Shown one piece after another: positions 48,701 to 58,473 of a stretch of DNA of 64,000 nt. The stretch lies in contig CM043970.1 in the NCBI GenBank assembly GCA_014529385.2, positions 66,739,496 to 66,803,495 of the forward strand, in the 5' to 3' direction. How positions within the stretch are numbered: position 1 is the stretch's first letter; the number at the start of each line of letters is the position of its first letter. The translations under genes and the position numbers were made by a program. Source of the DNA: Adiantum capillus-veneris (taxonomy: Eukaryota > Streptophyta > Polypodiopsida > Polypodiales > Pteridaceae). The notes under the pieces are model-generated. The model had not been told where the DNA came from, ran no database searches, and worked only from the letters and a program-made list of their open reading frames with translations.

Positions 48701-50376
48701 TTGTGCGCTCTCTCTATGCCTAATCTTGATAGGGTTTATTAGAATGCCACGTAAGCTACAAGTCCACGTTTTATCATAAGATTAAAAAAAAACAAAAGCA
48801 GTATAAAACATTAACCAATTCACACAGCCAAAATTAAAGAAATCATGGTTGAAAAGATGCAAAACATATGTAACTCTATACTAGGAATTCACTTTTTTTT
48901 AAAAAATCTATGGGCACTGTACTAGCCCCCCAATGGTGCTGCCCCTCGACAACGCCCTTTTTAAACTATGTATCTATGTCTTTTGACGCGAGTGTGTGTG
49001 TGTGCAAGAAAGAGTTACAGAGAAACATCTTCTCTATATGGAGAAAGACAGAGAGTGTGAGAGAGAGAATTTCCTGTTTTTTCCCTATTGGTGAGGTCTG
49101 CAATTTCTCCTGAGAAGAAGCTATGCCTGATGCTCCCTTCTGGAAAGTTTTGTGTACGATGTTTGTTTTTAATCCTATACGAGATTTGTCAATCCTGTGC
49201 GCTTCACCTGTGCATTGTGTACGATGCCGGGCTCGCTTCTGTGCATACACATATACTCCAACTGTGTGCGATCCGCATGCGCTTCTAGAAAGTGTTGTGT
49301 ACGATACCAGGTTTGCTCATGTGTGCGCACGTATACTCCAACTGTATGAGATTCGCGTGCGTTTCTCTATGTTTGCTGCTCGATTGCTTTCCTTGTCTGC
49401 GTTGCTCATGGGCTCTCTCTGTGCCGAATCTTGATAGAGTTTATTAGAATGCCACGTAAGCTACAAGTCCACCTTTTATCCTAGAATTTAAAAAAAAAAC
49501 CAAAGTAGTATAATACATTAACCAATTCACACGACACAAATTAAAGAAATCATGGTTGAAACGATGCAAAACATGCGTAACTCTATATTAGAAATTCACT
49601 TTTTCAAAAATCTATGGATGCTGCCCCTAGCCCCATGGGGGGGCTGTCCCTCGACCCCGCCCCTTTTAAACTATGTATCTCTATCTTTTGACAAGAGTGT
49701 GTATGTGCAAGAAAGAGTTACAGAGAACCATCTTCTCTATATTGAGAAAGACAAAGCGTGAGAGAGAGAGAAATAACTGTTTTTTCCCTATTTGTGAGGT
49801 GTTCAATGTCTCCTGAGAAGAAGCTATGCCCGATGCTGCCCTTCTGAAAAGCATTGAGTACAATGCTCTTTCTTTATCATGTGCATGAACTGTCAATCCT
49901 GTGCGCTCCACCTGTGCGTTGTGTACGATGGCGGGTTTGCTCCTGTGTGCACGCGTAAACTCCAACTGTGTGCGATCCGCGTGCGCTTTCTCTGTGCTTG
50001 CTTCTCGTCTGCTTTCTCTTTGTGCGTTGCTAGTGCTCTCTCTCTCTCTCTGCATAATCTTGATAGGGTTTATTAGAATGCCATGTAAGCTACAAGTCCA
50101 TGGTTTATCATAGGATTAAATAAAACAAAAGTAGTGTAAAACATTAACCAATTCACATGGCCAATATTAAAGAAATCATTATTGAAAAGATGCAAAACAT
50201 GTGTAACTCTATAGTAGGAATTCATTTCAAAAGAAAAATCTATGGGCGCTACCCCTAGCCCCACGGGGGCGCTGTCCCTCAACCCCTTCCCTTTTAAACT
50301 ATGTATCTATGTCTTTTGACGAGAGTGTGTGTGTGCAAGAAAGAGTTAGAACGAACCATCTTCTCTATATGCAGAA

Positions 50377-50380
<4 letters not shown>

Positions 50381-50417
<37 letters not shown>
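50381..50417 (+). repeat. (AG)18 microsatellite
   Basis: This is an uninterrupted AG run inside a monomer's purine block, where other monomers have GACAGAGAGTGAGAGAGAGA. It is a local expansion private to this copy. Confidence 0.95.
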
Positions 50418-50421
<4 letters not shown>

Positions 50422-50882
50422 CATGTTTTTCCCCTATTCGTGAGGTGTGCAATTTCTCCTAAGAAGAAGTTATTCCCGATCCTGCCCTTATGGAAAGTGT
50501 TGCGTACGATGCTGTGTCTTTATCCCATCCGTGAACTGTCAATCCTATGCGCTCCAGCTATGTGTTTTCTACGATGTCAGCTTCGCTCGTGTGCGCACGC
50601 GTATACTCCAACTATGTGCGCTTTCTCTGTGTTTGCTGCTCGTCTGCTTTCTCTATGTGCGTTTCTCCTGCTCTCTCTCTCTTTGTGCCTAATCTTGATA
50701 GGGTTTATTAGAATGCCATGTAAGCTACAAGTTTACCTTTTATCATAGGATTGAAAAAAAACAAAACACTATAAAACATTAACCAATTCACACGGCCAAA
50801 ATTAAAGAAATCATGGTTGAAAAGATGCAAAACATGCGTAACTCTATACTAGGAATTCACTTTTCAAAAAAAAATCTATAGG

Positions 50883-50928
50883 CACTGCCCCTAGCCCCGC
50901 GGGGGTGCTGCGCCTCGACCCCGCCCCT
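50883..50928 (+). repeat. GC-rich palindromic block of the monomer (representative)
   Basis: Bases 50895-50904 are the perfect palindrome CCCCGCGGGG. It is flanked by two related GCNCTGC-type segments and followed by CTCGACCCCGCCCC. The minus strand presents runs of four G's (GGGGCGGGG, then GGGGCTAGGGG), so hairpins and possibly G-quadruplexes could form. Most monomers carry a version; some have lost half of it. Confidence 0.8.
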
Positions 50929-51391
50929 TTTAAACTATGTATCTCTGTCTTTTGACTGGAGTGTGTGTGTGCAAGAAACGTTAGAGAGAACCATCTTCTC
51001 TGTATGGAGAAACACAAAGCGTGAGAGAGAGAAATACTTGTTTTTCCAATATTTTTGAGGTGTAAAATGTCTCTTGAAAAGAAGCTATGCCTGATGCTTC
51101 CCTTTTGGAAAGCGTTGCGTACAATGCTGTTGCTTTATCCTGTGGGTGAAATGTCAATCATGTGCGCTCCACCTGTGCGTTGTGTACGATGCCGGGTTCA
51201 CTCTTGTGCGCCCGCGTATACTTTAACTGTGTGCAATCCGAGTGCGCTTTGTCTGTGTTTGCTTCTCACCTGCTTTCTCTATGTGCGTTGCTCGTGCTCT
51301 CTCTCTCTGCCTAATCTTGATAGGGTTTATTAGAATGCTACGTAAGCTACAAGTCCACGTTTTATCATAGAAATAAAAAAAACAAAAGAAG

Positions 51392-51398
51392 TATAAAA
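51392..51398 (+). promoter_or_regulatory. TATA-like motif in the monomer head (representative)
   Basis: GTATAAAACATTAACC recurs at the head of most monomers. It lies about 40-60 bp before GAAATCATGGTTGAAAAGATG. The spacing resembles a core promoter, but AT-rich repeats give such matches by chance and no transcript is known. The call is weak. Confidence 0.25.
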
Positions 51399-51400
51399 CA

Positions 51401-52001
51401 TTAACCAATTCACACGGCCAAAATAAAAAAAATCATGATTGAAAAGATGCAAAACATGCATAACTCTATAGTAGGAATTCACTTTTTTTTTAAAATCTAT
51501 GGGCGCTGCCTCTCGACCTCGCCCCTTTTAAACTATGTATCTCTGTCTTTTGACAAGAGTGTGTGTGTGCAAGAAAGAGTTACACAGAACTATCTTCTCT
51601 ATATGGAGAAAGACAGAGCGTGAGAGAGAGAGAAATACCTGCTTTTTCCCTATTCGTGAGGTGTGCAATGTCTCCTGAGAAGAAGCTATGCCGGATGCTG
51701 CCCTTCTGGAAAGCGTTGCATACGATGTTGTTTCTTTATCCTGTGCGTGAACTGTCAATCCTGTGCGCTCCACATGTGTGTTGTGTACGATGCCGGGTTC
51801 GCTCTTGTGCGCGCGCATATACTCCAATTCTGTGCGATCCGCATGTGCTTTCTCTGTGTTTGCTACTCGTCTCCTTTCTTTGTGTGCGTTGCCCGTGCGC
51901 TCTCTCTATGCCTAATCTTGATAGGGTTTATTAGAATGCCACGTAAGCTACAAGTCCACGTTTTATCATAGGATTAAAAAAGACAAAAGCATTATCAAAC
52001 A
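51401..52001 (+). repeat. Representative satellite monomer (601 bp)
   Basis: Measured from TTAACC to the next TTAACC. The order is: AT-rich head with GATGCAAAACATGC (51401-51500); GC-rich block, short in this copy (51501-51531); CTATGTATCTCTGTC and a GT run (51534-51570); CTATATGGAGAAAGACAG and a GA run (51599-51634); then a TGC/CTC-rich half with TGCTGCTC-like and CGTTGC motifs to GCCTAATCTTGATAGGG (51910-51927); then GCCACGTAAGCTACAAGTCC and an A-rich run. Open frames overlap here: 102 codons from 51663, 123 codons from 51563, and 99 codons on the minus strand (51827 to 51528). The next monomer (52002-52628) is 627 bp. Confidence 0.9.
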
Positions 52002-54523
52002 TTAACCATTTCACACGGCCAAAATTAAAGAAATCATGGTTGAAAAGATGCCAAACATGCATACCTCTATACTAGAAATTCACATAAAGAAAAAAAATCT
52101 AGGAGCGCTGCCCCTAGCCCTACGTGGCTGTTGCCCCTTGACCTCGCCCGTTTTCAACTATGTATCTCTGTCTTTTAACGAGAGTGTGTGTGTGCAAGAA
52201 AGAGTTATAGAGAACCATCTTCTCTATATGGAGAAAGACACAGAGTGAGAGAGAGAGAAATACCTATTTTTTCTCTATTCGTGAGGTGTGCAATATCTCC
52301 TGAGAAGAAGCTATGCCGAATGTTGCCCTTCTGGAAACTGTTGCGTACAATGCTGTTTCTTTATCCTATGCGTGAATTGTCAATCCTATGCGCTTCACCT
52401 GTGCGTTGTGTATGATGCCAGGTTCGATCCTGTGCACGCGCGTATACTCCAATTGTGTGCGATCCGTGTGCGCTTTCTCTGTGTTTGCTGCTCGTCTTCT
52501 TTCTTTGTGTGCGTTGCTCGTGCGCTCTCTCTGTGCCTAATCTTGATAGGGTTTATTAGAATGCCACGTTAGTTACAAGTCCACGTTTTACTATAGGATT
52601 TAAAAAAAAACAAAAGCAGTATAAAACATTAACCAATTCACATGGCTTAAACTGTGCCTAATCTTGATAGGGTTTATAGAATGCCATGTAAGGTACAAGT
52701 CCACATTTTATCGTAGGATTAAAAAAAAACAAAAGTAGTATAAAACATTAACCAATTCACACGGCCAAACTTAAAGAAATCATGGTTGAAAAGATGCAAA
52801 ACATGCGTAACTCTATACTAGGAATTCACTTTCTAAAAAAAATATACGGTTGCTGCCCCTAGCCCCGCAGGAGCGCTGCCCCTCGACCCCGCCCCTTTTA
52901 AACTATGTATCTCTATCTTTTGACGAGAGTGTGTGTGTGCAAGAAAGAATTACAGAGAACCATCTTCTCTATATGGAGAAAGACATAGAGTGACAGAGAG
53001 GCAAATACCAATTTTTCCACTATTCGTGAGATGTGCAATGTCTCTTGCGAAGAAGCTATGCCAAATGCTCCCCTTCTAGAAAGCATTGTGTATGATGCTA
53101 TTTCTTTATCCTCTGCGTGAACTCTCAATCCTGTGCGCTCCACTTGTGCGTTGTGTACGATGTCGTGTATACTCCAACTGTGTGTGCGTGTATAGTCCAA
53201 CTTTGTGCGATCTGCGTGTGCTTTCTCTGTGTTTGCTGCTGGTCTGCTTTCTCTGTGTGCGTTTTTCATGCGCTCTCTCGGTGCCTAATCTTGATAGGGT
53301 TTATTAGAATGCCACGTATCCTACAAGTCCACATTTTATCATAGGATATAAAAAAACAAAAGCAGTATAAAACATTAACCAATTCACACAGCCAAAATTA
53401 AAGAAATCATGGTTGAAAAGATACAAAACATCTTTAACTCTATACTAAGAATTCAATTTTTAAAAAAAAATCTATGGGCGTTGTCCCTAGCCCCGCGGGG
53501 GTGCTTCCCCTTGATCTCGCCCCTTTTAAACTATGTATCTCTGTCTTTTAACGAGAGTGTGTGTGTGCAAGAAAGAGGTACAGAGAACCATCTTCTCTAT
53601 ATGGAGAAAGACAGAGAGTGAGAGAGAGAGAAATACCTTTTTTCCCCTATTCGTGAGGTGTGGAATGTCTACTGAAAAGAATTTATGCTCGATGCTGTCC
53701 TTCTGAAAAGCGTTACATACGATGCTATTTCTTTATCCTGTGTGTGAACTATCAACCCTGTGTGCTCCACCTGTGCATTGTGTACGATTCTCGGTTCGCT
53801 CCTATGCGCGCACCTATACTCCAACTGTGTGCGATCCGTGTGGACTTTCTCTCTGTTTGCTGCTCGTGTGCTTTCGGTGTGTGCGTTGCTCATGCTCTCT
53901 CTCTGTGCCTAATCTTGATAGGGTTTATTAGAATGCCACGTAAGCTACAAGTCCACGTTTCATCATAGGATTGAAAAAAAACAAAAGCAGTATAAAACAT
54001 TAACCAATTCACACGGCCAAAATTAAAGAAATCATGGTTGAAAAGATGCGAAACATGCGTAACTCTATACTACGAATTCACTTTTAAAAAAAAAATAAAT
54101 GGGTGCAACCCCTAGCCCCATGGGGGCGCTTCCCCTCGACCTTGCCCCTTTTAATTAAACTATGTATCTCTGTCTTTTGACGAGAGAGTGTGTGTGCACG
54201 AAAGAGTTACAGAGAACCATCTTCTCTATATGGAGAAAGACAGAGCGTGAGAGAGAGAGAAACACCTATTTTTCCCCTATTCGTGAGGTGTGCAATGTCT
54301 CCTGAGAAGAAGCGATGCCCGATATTTCCCTTCTGGAAAGCGTTGCGTACGATGTTGTTTCTTTACCCTGTGCATGAACTATCAATCCTGTGCGCTCCAC
54401 CTGTGCGTTGTGTATGATGTCGGGTTCGTTCCTGTGCGTGCGCGTATACTTGAACTGTGTACGATCCACGTGCCCTTTCTCTATGTTTGCTTCTTGCCTG
54501 CTTTCTCTGTGTGCATTGCTCGT

Positions 54524-54524
<1 letters not shown>

Positions 54525-54556
<32 letters not shown>
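54525..54556 (+). repeat. (CT)16 microsatellite
   Basis: An uninterrupted CT run in the monomer's CTCTCTCTGTGCC region. Milder expansions of the same site occur near 14249, 14285 and 35706. Confidence 0.95.
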
Positions 54557-54558
<2 letters not shown>

Positions 54559-54910
54559 CTAATCTTGATAGGGTTTATTGGAATGCAACGTAAGCTACAA
54601 GTCCATGTTTTATCATAGGATTAAAAAAAAACAAAAGCAGTATAAAACATTAACCAATTCACACGGCCAAAATTAAATAAATCATGGCTGAAAAGATGCA
54701 AAACATACGTAACTCTATAGTAGGAATTCCCTTTAAAAAATATATCTATGGACGCTGCCTCTATGTGGGTTGCTGGTGCGCTCTCTCTGTGCCTATTCTT
54801 GATAGGGTTTATTAGAATGCCACGTAAGCTACAAGTCCATGTTTTGTCATAAGATTTTTTTAAAAAAAAAGCAGTATAAAACATTAACCTATTCACATAG
54901 CCAAAATTGA

Positions 54911-56205
54911 CACTAGTTTGGTACCAAAAAGGACACTTTAGTGTCCTTTTTTTGCGAATTTAAATAAAATGGTACATGAAATCTAGAAGACATCTCAAGA
55001 AATGCTTTTTCAAACTTATAAAATGTTATTCAAAGTACTCATAGAAATTATAATCGCTCACTTTTGATCATAAACTCAATAGTAACTACACTCATGAAAA
55101 GAACATACGCAAAACAATATTCAATGTTTTATTAAAACTTGTACTCTAGCCCATGCAATAATCCGTGGTAGCTACTTATATATGTGTTTGATATTTTTGC
55201 AATTGTCATGTGAGAAAAAAATCTTTTGTGACTAGAATTGAATATATAAAGTCCTATGGTTCAAATATGCAACACTCACAAATTCAATTAACGATCACAA
55301 AAAAACATTTAGTTCATATAAATTTACAATGTCTTATGATATATATATACTAGATCTATGACTCCATTACATAAGGTGATAAATTTTAATGGTTATGCAA
55401 GCCACATTTGGTGATTTGTGGCATATCCAAAAAACTACGCATGTTGTAATAATGATTTTTTATTTATCAATGATAAGCCTGAAAATAAAGTCCACAGTTG
55501 GAATTTTTTCATTCATCTCACTTATTTGTATACAAGTACCTCATATGGACACAATTGGGACATTTATATACTAGCTTTCATTAGTTTTTCATAGCCATGT
55601 TTTTCTTGCAAGAAATTATGCACTATAAAATTTTTTAAATGAGCTTAAATTACAAGATGCCTATGAGTTTGAACCCTTGAAAAATGCTTAGTTCATGGGT
55701 ATTGACCTATAGATACATTATATACCTTAGGTTTTGTCCCAAAACCTCATCATGTTAATGAAAGAGGCCTTGAATGACCAAATTTTTCCTCTTTGTCAGC
55801 ATTTTGAAGATTTTGGTCTTTTGATATTAACAAAAATCTAGTCTCATAACTGGGTTATGAAGCTCAATTTCTTGCTATAATAAGTTTTTTCCTATCCATA
55901 CACCTTGAAATCTATGCAAAATCTAATTTTGATGAGAAGTTATATTCAATTTATGAAAATTTTGTTAAAACTGCACTAAATTTCTATGAATTTTTCATTT
56001 TAAAACTTATTATTATAATCTTAATTTGGTATTAATTTTGGCAAAGGTACACTTTGGCTATGTTCTTCACCTCATAGCTGACCTAAGATATGAACGTGAC
56101 CTATGAATTGGTTTCTAGATTCACCAAATAATTATGACAAGTTGCTAGAAAAACATGACATTTTAGTCTCTCGGGACATCTGAGTGTCCGATTACAAAAC
56201 TAGTG
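54911..56205. mobile_element. Non-autonomous CACTA-like DNA transposon, 1295 bp
   Basis: The left end is CACTAGTTTGGTA. The right end, reverse complemented, is CACTAGTTTTGTA: matching terminal inverted repeats with the CACTA start. The monomer motif AAAATTAAAGAAATC is split with TTA on the right (56206-56208) and TGA on the left (54908-54910), so a 3-bp TSD with one later change is likely; 3 bp is the CACTA family size. Subterminal palindromes occur at both ends. The interior is AT-rich. The longest open frame, 61 codons at 55389-55574, is unrecognised, and no transposase is seen. It should need a transposase supplied from elsewhere. Confidence 0.8.
54926..54951. repeat. Perfect 12-bp inverted repeat with 2-nt loop near the transposon's left end
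   Basis: AAAAAGGACACT, TT, AGTGTCCTTTTT. It lies 15 bp inside the terminus. Its core GGACAC...GTGTCC matches the GGACA-N6-TGTCC motif at 56174-56189 near the other end and at 13-28 in the left-edge element. It could be a strong hairpin or a dimeric protein-binding site. Confidence 0.8.
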
Positions 56206-56842
56206 TTAAAGAAATCATGGTTGAAAAGATACAAAACATGCGTAACTCTATACTAGGAATTCACTTTTAAAAAAAATTATATGGGCGCTGCCCCTTGACC
56301 CTGCCCCTTTTAAACTATGTATCTCTGTCTTTTGAGGAGAGTGTGTGTGTGTAAGAAAGAGTTACAGAGAACCATCTTCTCTATATAGAGAAAGACAGAG
56401 AGTGAGAGAGAGAGAAATACCTGTTTTTCCCCTATTCGTGAGGTGTGCAATGGCTCCTGAGAAGAAGCTATGCCTGATGTTGCCCTTCTGGAAAGCGTTG
56501 CGTACGATATTGTTTCTTTATCATATGCGTGAACTGTCAATCATGTGCGCTCCACCTGTGCGTTGTGTACGGTGCCGGGTTTGCTCCTGCGTGTGTGCGT
56601 ATACTCTAACCGTGTGCGATCCGCGTGCACTTTCTCTGTGTTTGCTGCTCGTCTGCTTTCTTTGTGTGCATTGCTTGTCTACTCTCTCTTTGCCTAATCT
56701 TGATAGGGTTTAATAGAATGCCATGTAAGCTACAAGTCCACGTTTGATCATAGGATTTAAAAAAAACAAAAGTAGTATAAAACATTAACCAATTCTCACG
56801 GCCAAAATTAAAGAAATCATGGTTGAAAAGATGCAAAACATG
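56206..56842 (+). repeat. Last long-monomer satellite unit and array boundary
   Basis: It resumes at TTAAAGAAATCATGGTTG in phase with the block left of the transposon. It contains one complete monomer (marker near 56319) plus the head of another, to GATGCAAAACATG. At 56843 it gives way to CCGTCTCTTGACC with no further monomer. This is the true right edge of the array. Confidence 0.92.
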
Positions 56843-57045
56843 CCGTCTCTTGACCCCGCCTGGGGCTCTGCCCCGGACCCCGCTCGAAAGAATATCCCAA
56901 AATCAACCTCCCAAGCCCCGCCATCGAGAGCGCTATATTCCACATCCCCATGAGGAGCGCTACCCCAAACCTCGCGTGGAAGCGCTGCCTCATCGGATGC
57001 ACCTCATTGTGGCATTGCCCTAAGACCCCGCATCTGGAGTGCTAA
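56843..57045. repeat. GC-rich dispersed stretch at the array edge
   Basis: It is rich in short related motifs: GGGGCTCTGCCCCGGACCCC, GAGAGCGCTATATTCC, GAGGAGCGCTACCCC, GGAAGCGCTGCC and CTGGAGTGCTAAATGGG. Each resembles the GGGCGCTGCCCC core of the satellite's GC block. It may be a separate dispersed repeat that shares an origin with that block. No gene is visible. Confidence 0.55.
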
Positions 57046-57437
57046 ATGGGAACGTTCGTCATTAGTGAAATTTTGAACATAAATTATACTTAGCAGATAC
57101 TTCAATATAATATACACTTGACAAAGTGTAGGCCACATGGTCAATCCTAAGTTTCCATTGTTCTTATTATGTCATAAGAGACAATAGTTCTTTTTTGTCA
57201 CATTTTGCCTCGTAGAAAACCTAGGCTTGTTTTCACATACTCAAGCACTTCAAGCCATAATAAATTTTCATTACTCTTCGGAAACCTTTAGTTCAAGTCT
57301 TTGAAAAAACGTTGTTTAAGGCCACCTTAAACCATTTTCATTAAGGGGTGTCTAAAACTAGCTTTTTGGCAATTCGGGAGAAAACGGTCAAACTTTTATA
57401 CTTAGCTTTAGCCACTTGACCAATTCAAATATTGGAA
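57046..57437. other. Unannotated AT-rich sequence between the two satellites
   Basis: I see no gene, repeat unit or transposon end here. A phrase CCACTTGACCAA near 57411 weakly resembles the second satellite's CCACTTGTCCAA, so degenerate satellite is possible. Confidence 0.5.
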
Positions 57438-57598
57438 AGCAAGGTCTTGCAATACTTTCCTTTGGACATCCCACATTAAAACTAGGTCCCTCACTTGTCC
57501 AAGCTATGCTCTAATATATTCAAGGGATTTTTCAAGATGCCCCACTTTCCCAACCTTAATTCCATTAAAGAAGCTAGCTCTACTTAGACATTTAATAG
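57438..57598 (+). repeat. Second satellite family, left flank of the copia insertion
   Basis: The phrases GCAAGGTCTTGCAATA, TTTGGACATCCCACATTA, AACTAGGTCCCTCACTTG and AAGCTATGCTCTAATATA match the repeat right of the element. If the element and one TSD are removed, the CACTTGTCC landmark at 57488 lies about 159 bp from the one at 63034, close to the family's monomer length. The two flanks were therefore contiguous. Confidence 0.85.
57594..57598. other. Target-site duplication AATAG (left copy)
   Basis: AATAG precedes TGTTGGAGC. The identical AATAG at 62981-62985 follows the 3' LTR end CTCAACA. Confidence 0.94.
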
Positions 57599-57712
57599 TG
57601 TTGGAGCTATATATGGCTCACTCTACTCATCTTGGTCTCACCTATATATTTGTATCTTGTTCTCAATATGAATCTTGTCTTGTCTCTCTCTCTTTCTCTC
57701 TACATCTCAACA
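57599..57712 (+). repeat. 5' LTR, 114 bp, internally deleted
   Basis: Ends are TGTTGG...CTCAACA, a perfect TGTT/AACA inverted terminus. Relative to the 3' LTR and the 2491 fragment it lacks about 31 bp around TTTGGGAGCG, and it continues directly from AATATGAATC into TTGTCTTGTCTC. TATATATGG near 57609 is a possible promoter TATA box. Confidence 0.94.
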
Positions 57713-57724
57713 TGGTATCAGAGC
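57713..57724 (+). other. Primer-binding site complementary to initiator-Met tRNA
   Basis: TGGTATCAGAGC immediately follows the 5' LTR, as in most plant copia elements. The related fragment at 2630 has TGGTATCAAAG, with a mutated site. Confidence 0.95.
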
Positions 57725-58473
57725 AGTAACGATCACGCTCCGATTCAATTCATGGTGACAAAACAGTATGTGTATGCGATTTGCATGTAAGATTCAAAAA
57801 TTGCTACAAATTTTATTTTTGAGCATTGATTCTTGTTAACTGTGGTTGTTTTGTGTTAAGAAGAATATGATTAGTGTTTTGTGTGGCGTTTATTGCTAAT
57901 CAATCTAATCGTTGATTGCGTTTTCTTGTTGATGACACCCTGAACTGCTGTTCTGCTCAAAATTTGGAGAAATGAGAAAAGCGCAATGGAGCGTAGCGCA
58001 ATGGCCGCAATGTCACTTTTCATCCAAAACTTGTTCGTCTCCTCAAGCCCTTCGATTTGAGTTCTAGGTTTGCGTCAATCAGAGTTCGCAGCACAAAGTT
58101 ATGCTGTTTTTACTCCAATTGAGCTTGACGCAGCTTTCTTCGTCCTACTTCTTCGTGAAGCGTCCACGATCGTTTTTCTTATTTTGGCGTTAACTTTTCG
58201 AGAAGATTTAGCTTTTTTCTATTCGTATTGTGGCCGTCAATCTTGCGTCTCACGCCACTCTATTTTGAGGACTCTTTTATTATTAACGTCTCCTTTACCC
58301 TGCCTTTTTTGGGTGACGTCTCTCACATCTTTGGACGTTCCTTGAGCATCCTTCTTACGTTTATTGTTGATAGAACGCAGTCCTCATATTTCTCTCATTC
58401 TCAATTGCGGCCTTCACCATATATGGTGTGCAAATTCTGCGATCTTATCTTATACACCTTCTCGCAACAAGAT
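57725..58473 (+). other. Untranslated leader of the plus-strand copia element
   Basis: About 750 bp to the gag ATG. The first 200 bp are conserved in the fragment at 2642-2890. An open frame runs through the later part in phase with gag (from 58228) but has no retroelement features, so I place the start at 58474, just before MAMNILVNGFPSGQ. Confidence 0.8.

Larger units (their letters stand above)
42710..54910 (+). repeat. Long-monomer satellite array, right block (about 20 monomers, more diverged)
   Basis: Markers CTATGTATCT occur near 43287, 43707, 44299, 44897, 45505, 46098, 46517, 47115, 47745, 48371, 48967, 49673, 50298, 50938, 51535, 52157, 52905, 53530 and 54163. I see no repeated 5.9-kb order. 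The 47.1- and 47.7-kb monomers share the GATGAGATTGTGTG and TTCTCTTATGGAG signatures with 37.9/38.5 and 40.9/41.6 kb, which suggests older exchange. Truncation scars lie near 52648 (CATGGCTTAAACTGTGCC) and 54757 (GCTGCCTCTATGTGGG). The block ends at CCAAAATTGA where the CACTA-like element begins. Confidence 0.92.

Noticed and set aside
51785-51810. GGGTTCGCTCC in the monomer as a Pol III B box, making the monomer a SINE
   Set aside because: It is only a loose match to GGTTCGANTCC, I could not find a matching A box at the right distance, and SINEs are not head-to-tail arrays of this length.
10639-54910. CRISPR-like array of repeats and spacers
   Set aside because: Units are about 600 bp, diverged along their whole length and lack short identical repeats with unique spacers. 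The surrounding transposons are eukaryotic.
10639-54910. rDNA intergenic spacer repeats
   Set aside because: No 18S, 5.8S, 25S or 5S sequence occurs anywhere in the window, so there is no support for an rDNA context.
55389-55574. 61-codon frame in the 54.9-kb CACTA-like element
   Set aside because: Hydrophobic AT-rich frame with no recognisable motif; the length is expected by chance in this composition.
56817-57023. Opposed 61- and 66-codon frames across the GC-rich edge sequence
   Set aside because: Both are explained by lack of stops in GC-rich DNA; they overlap each other on opposite strands and cover repeated GCGCT phrases.
58228-58473. Upstream in-frame extension of the plus-strand gag
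   Set aside because: The extension lies in the conserved leader and lacks gag-like features; the ATG at 58474 begins the recognisable gag sequence.
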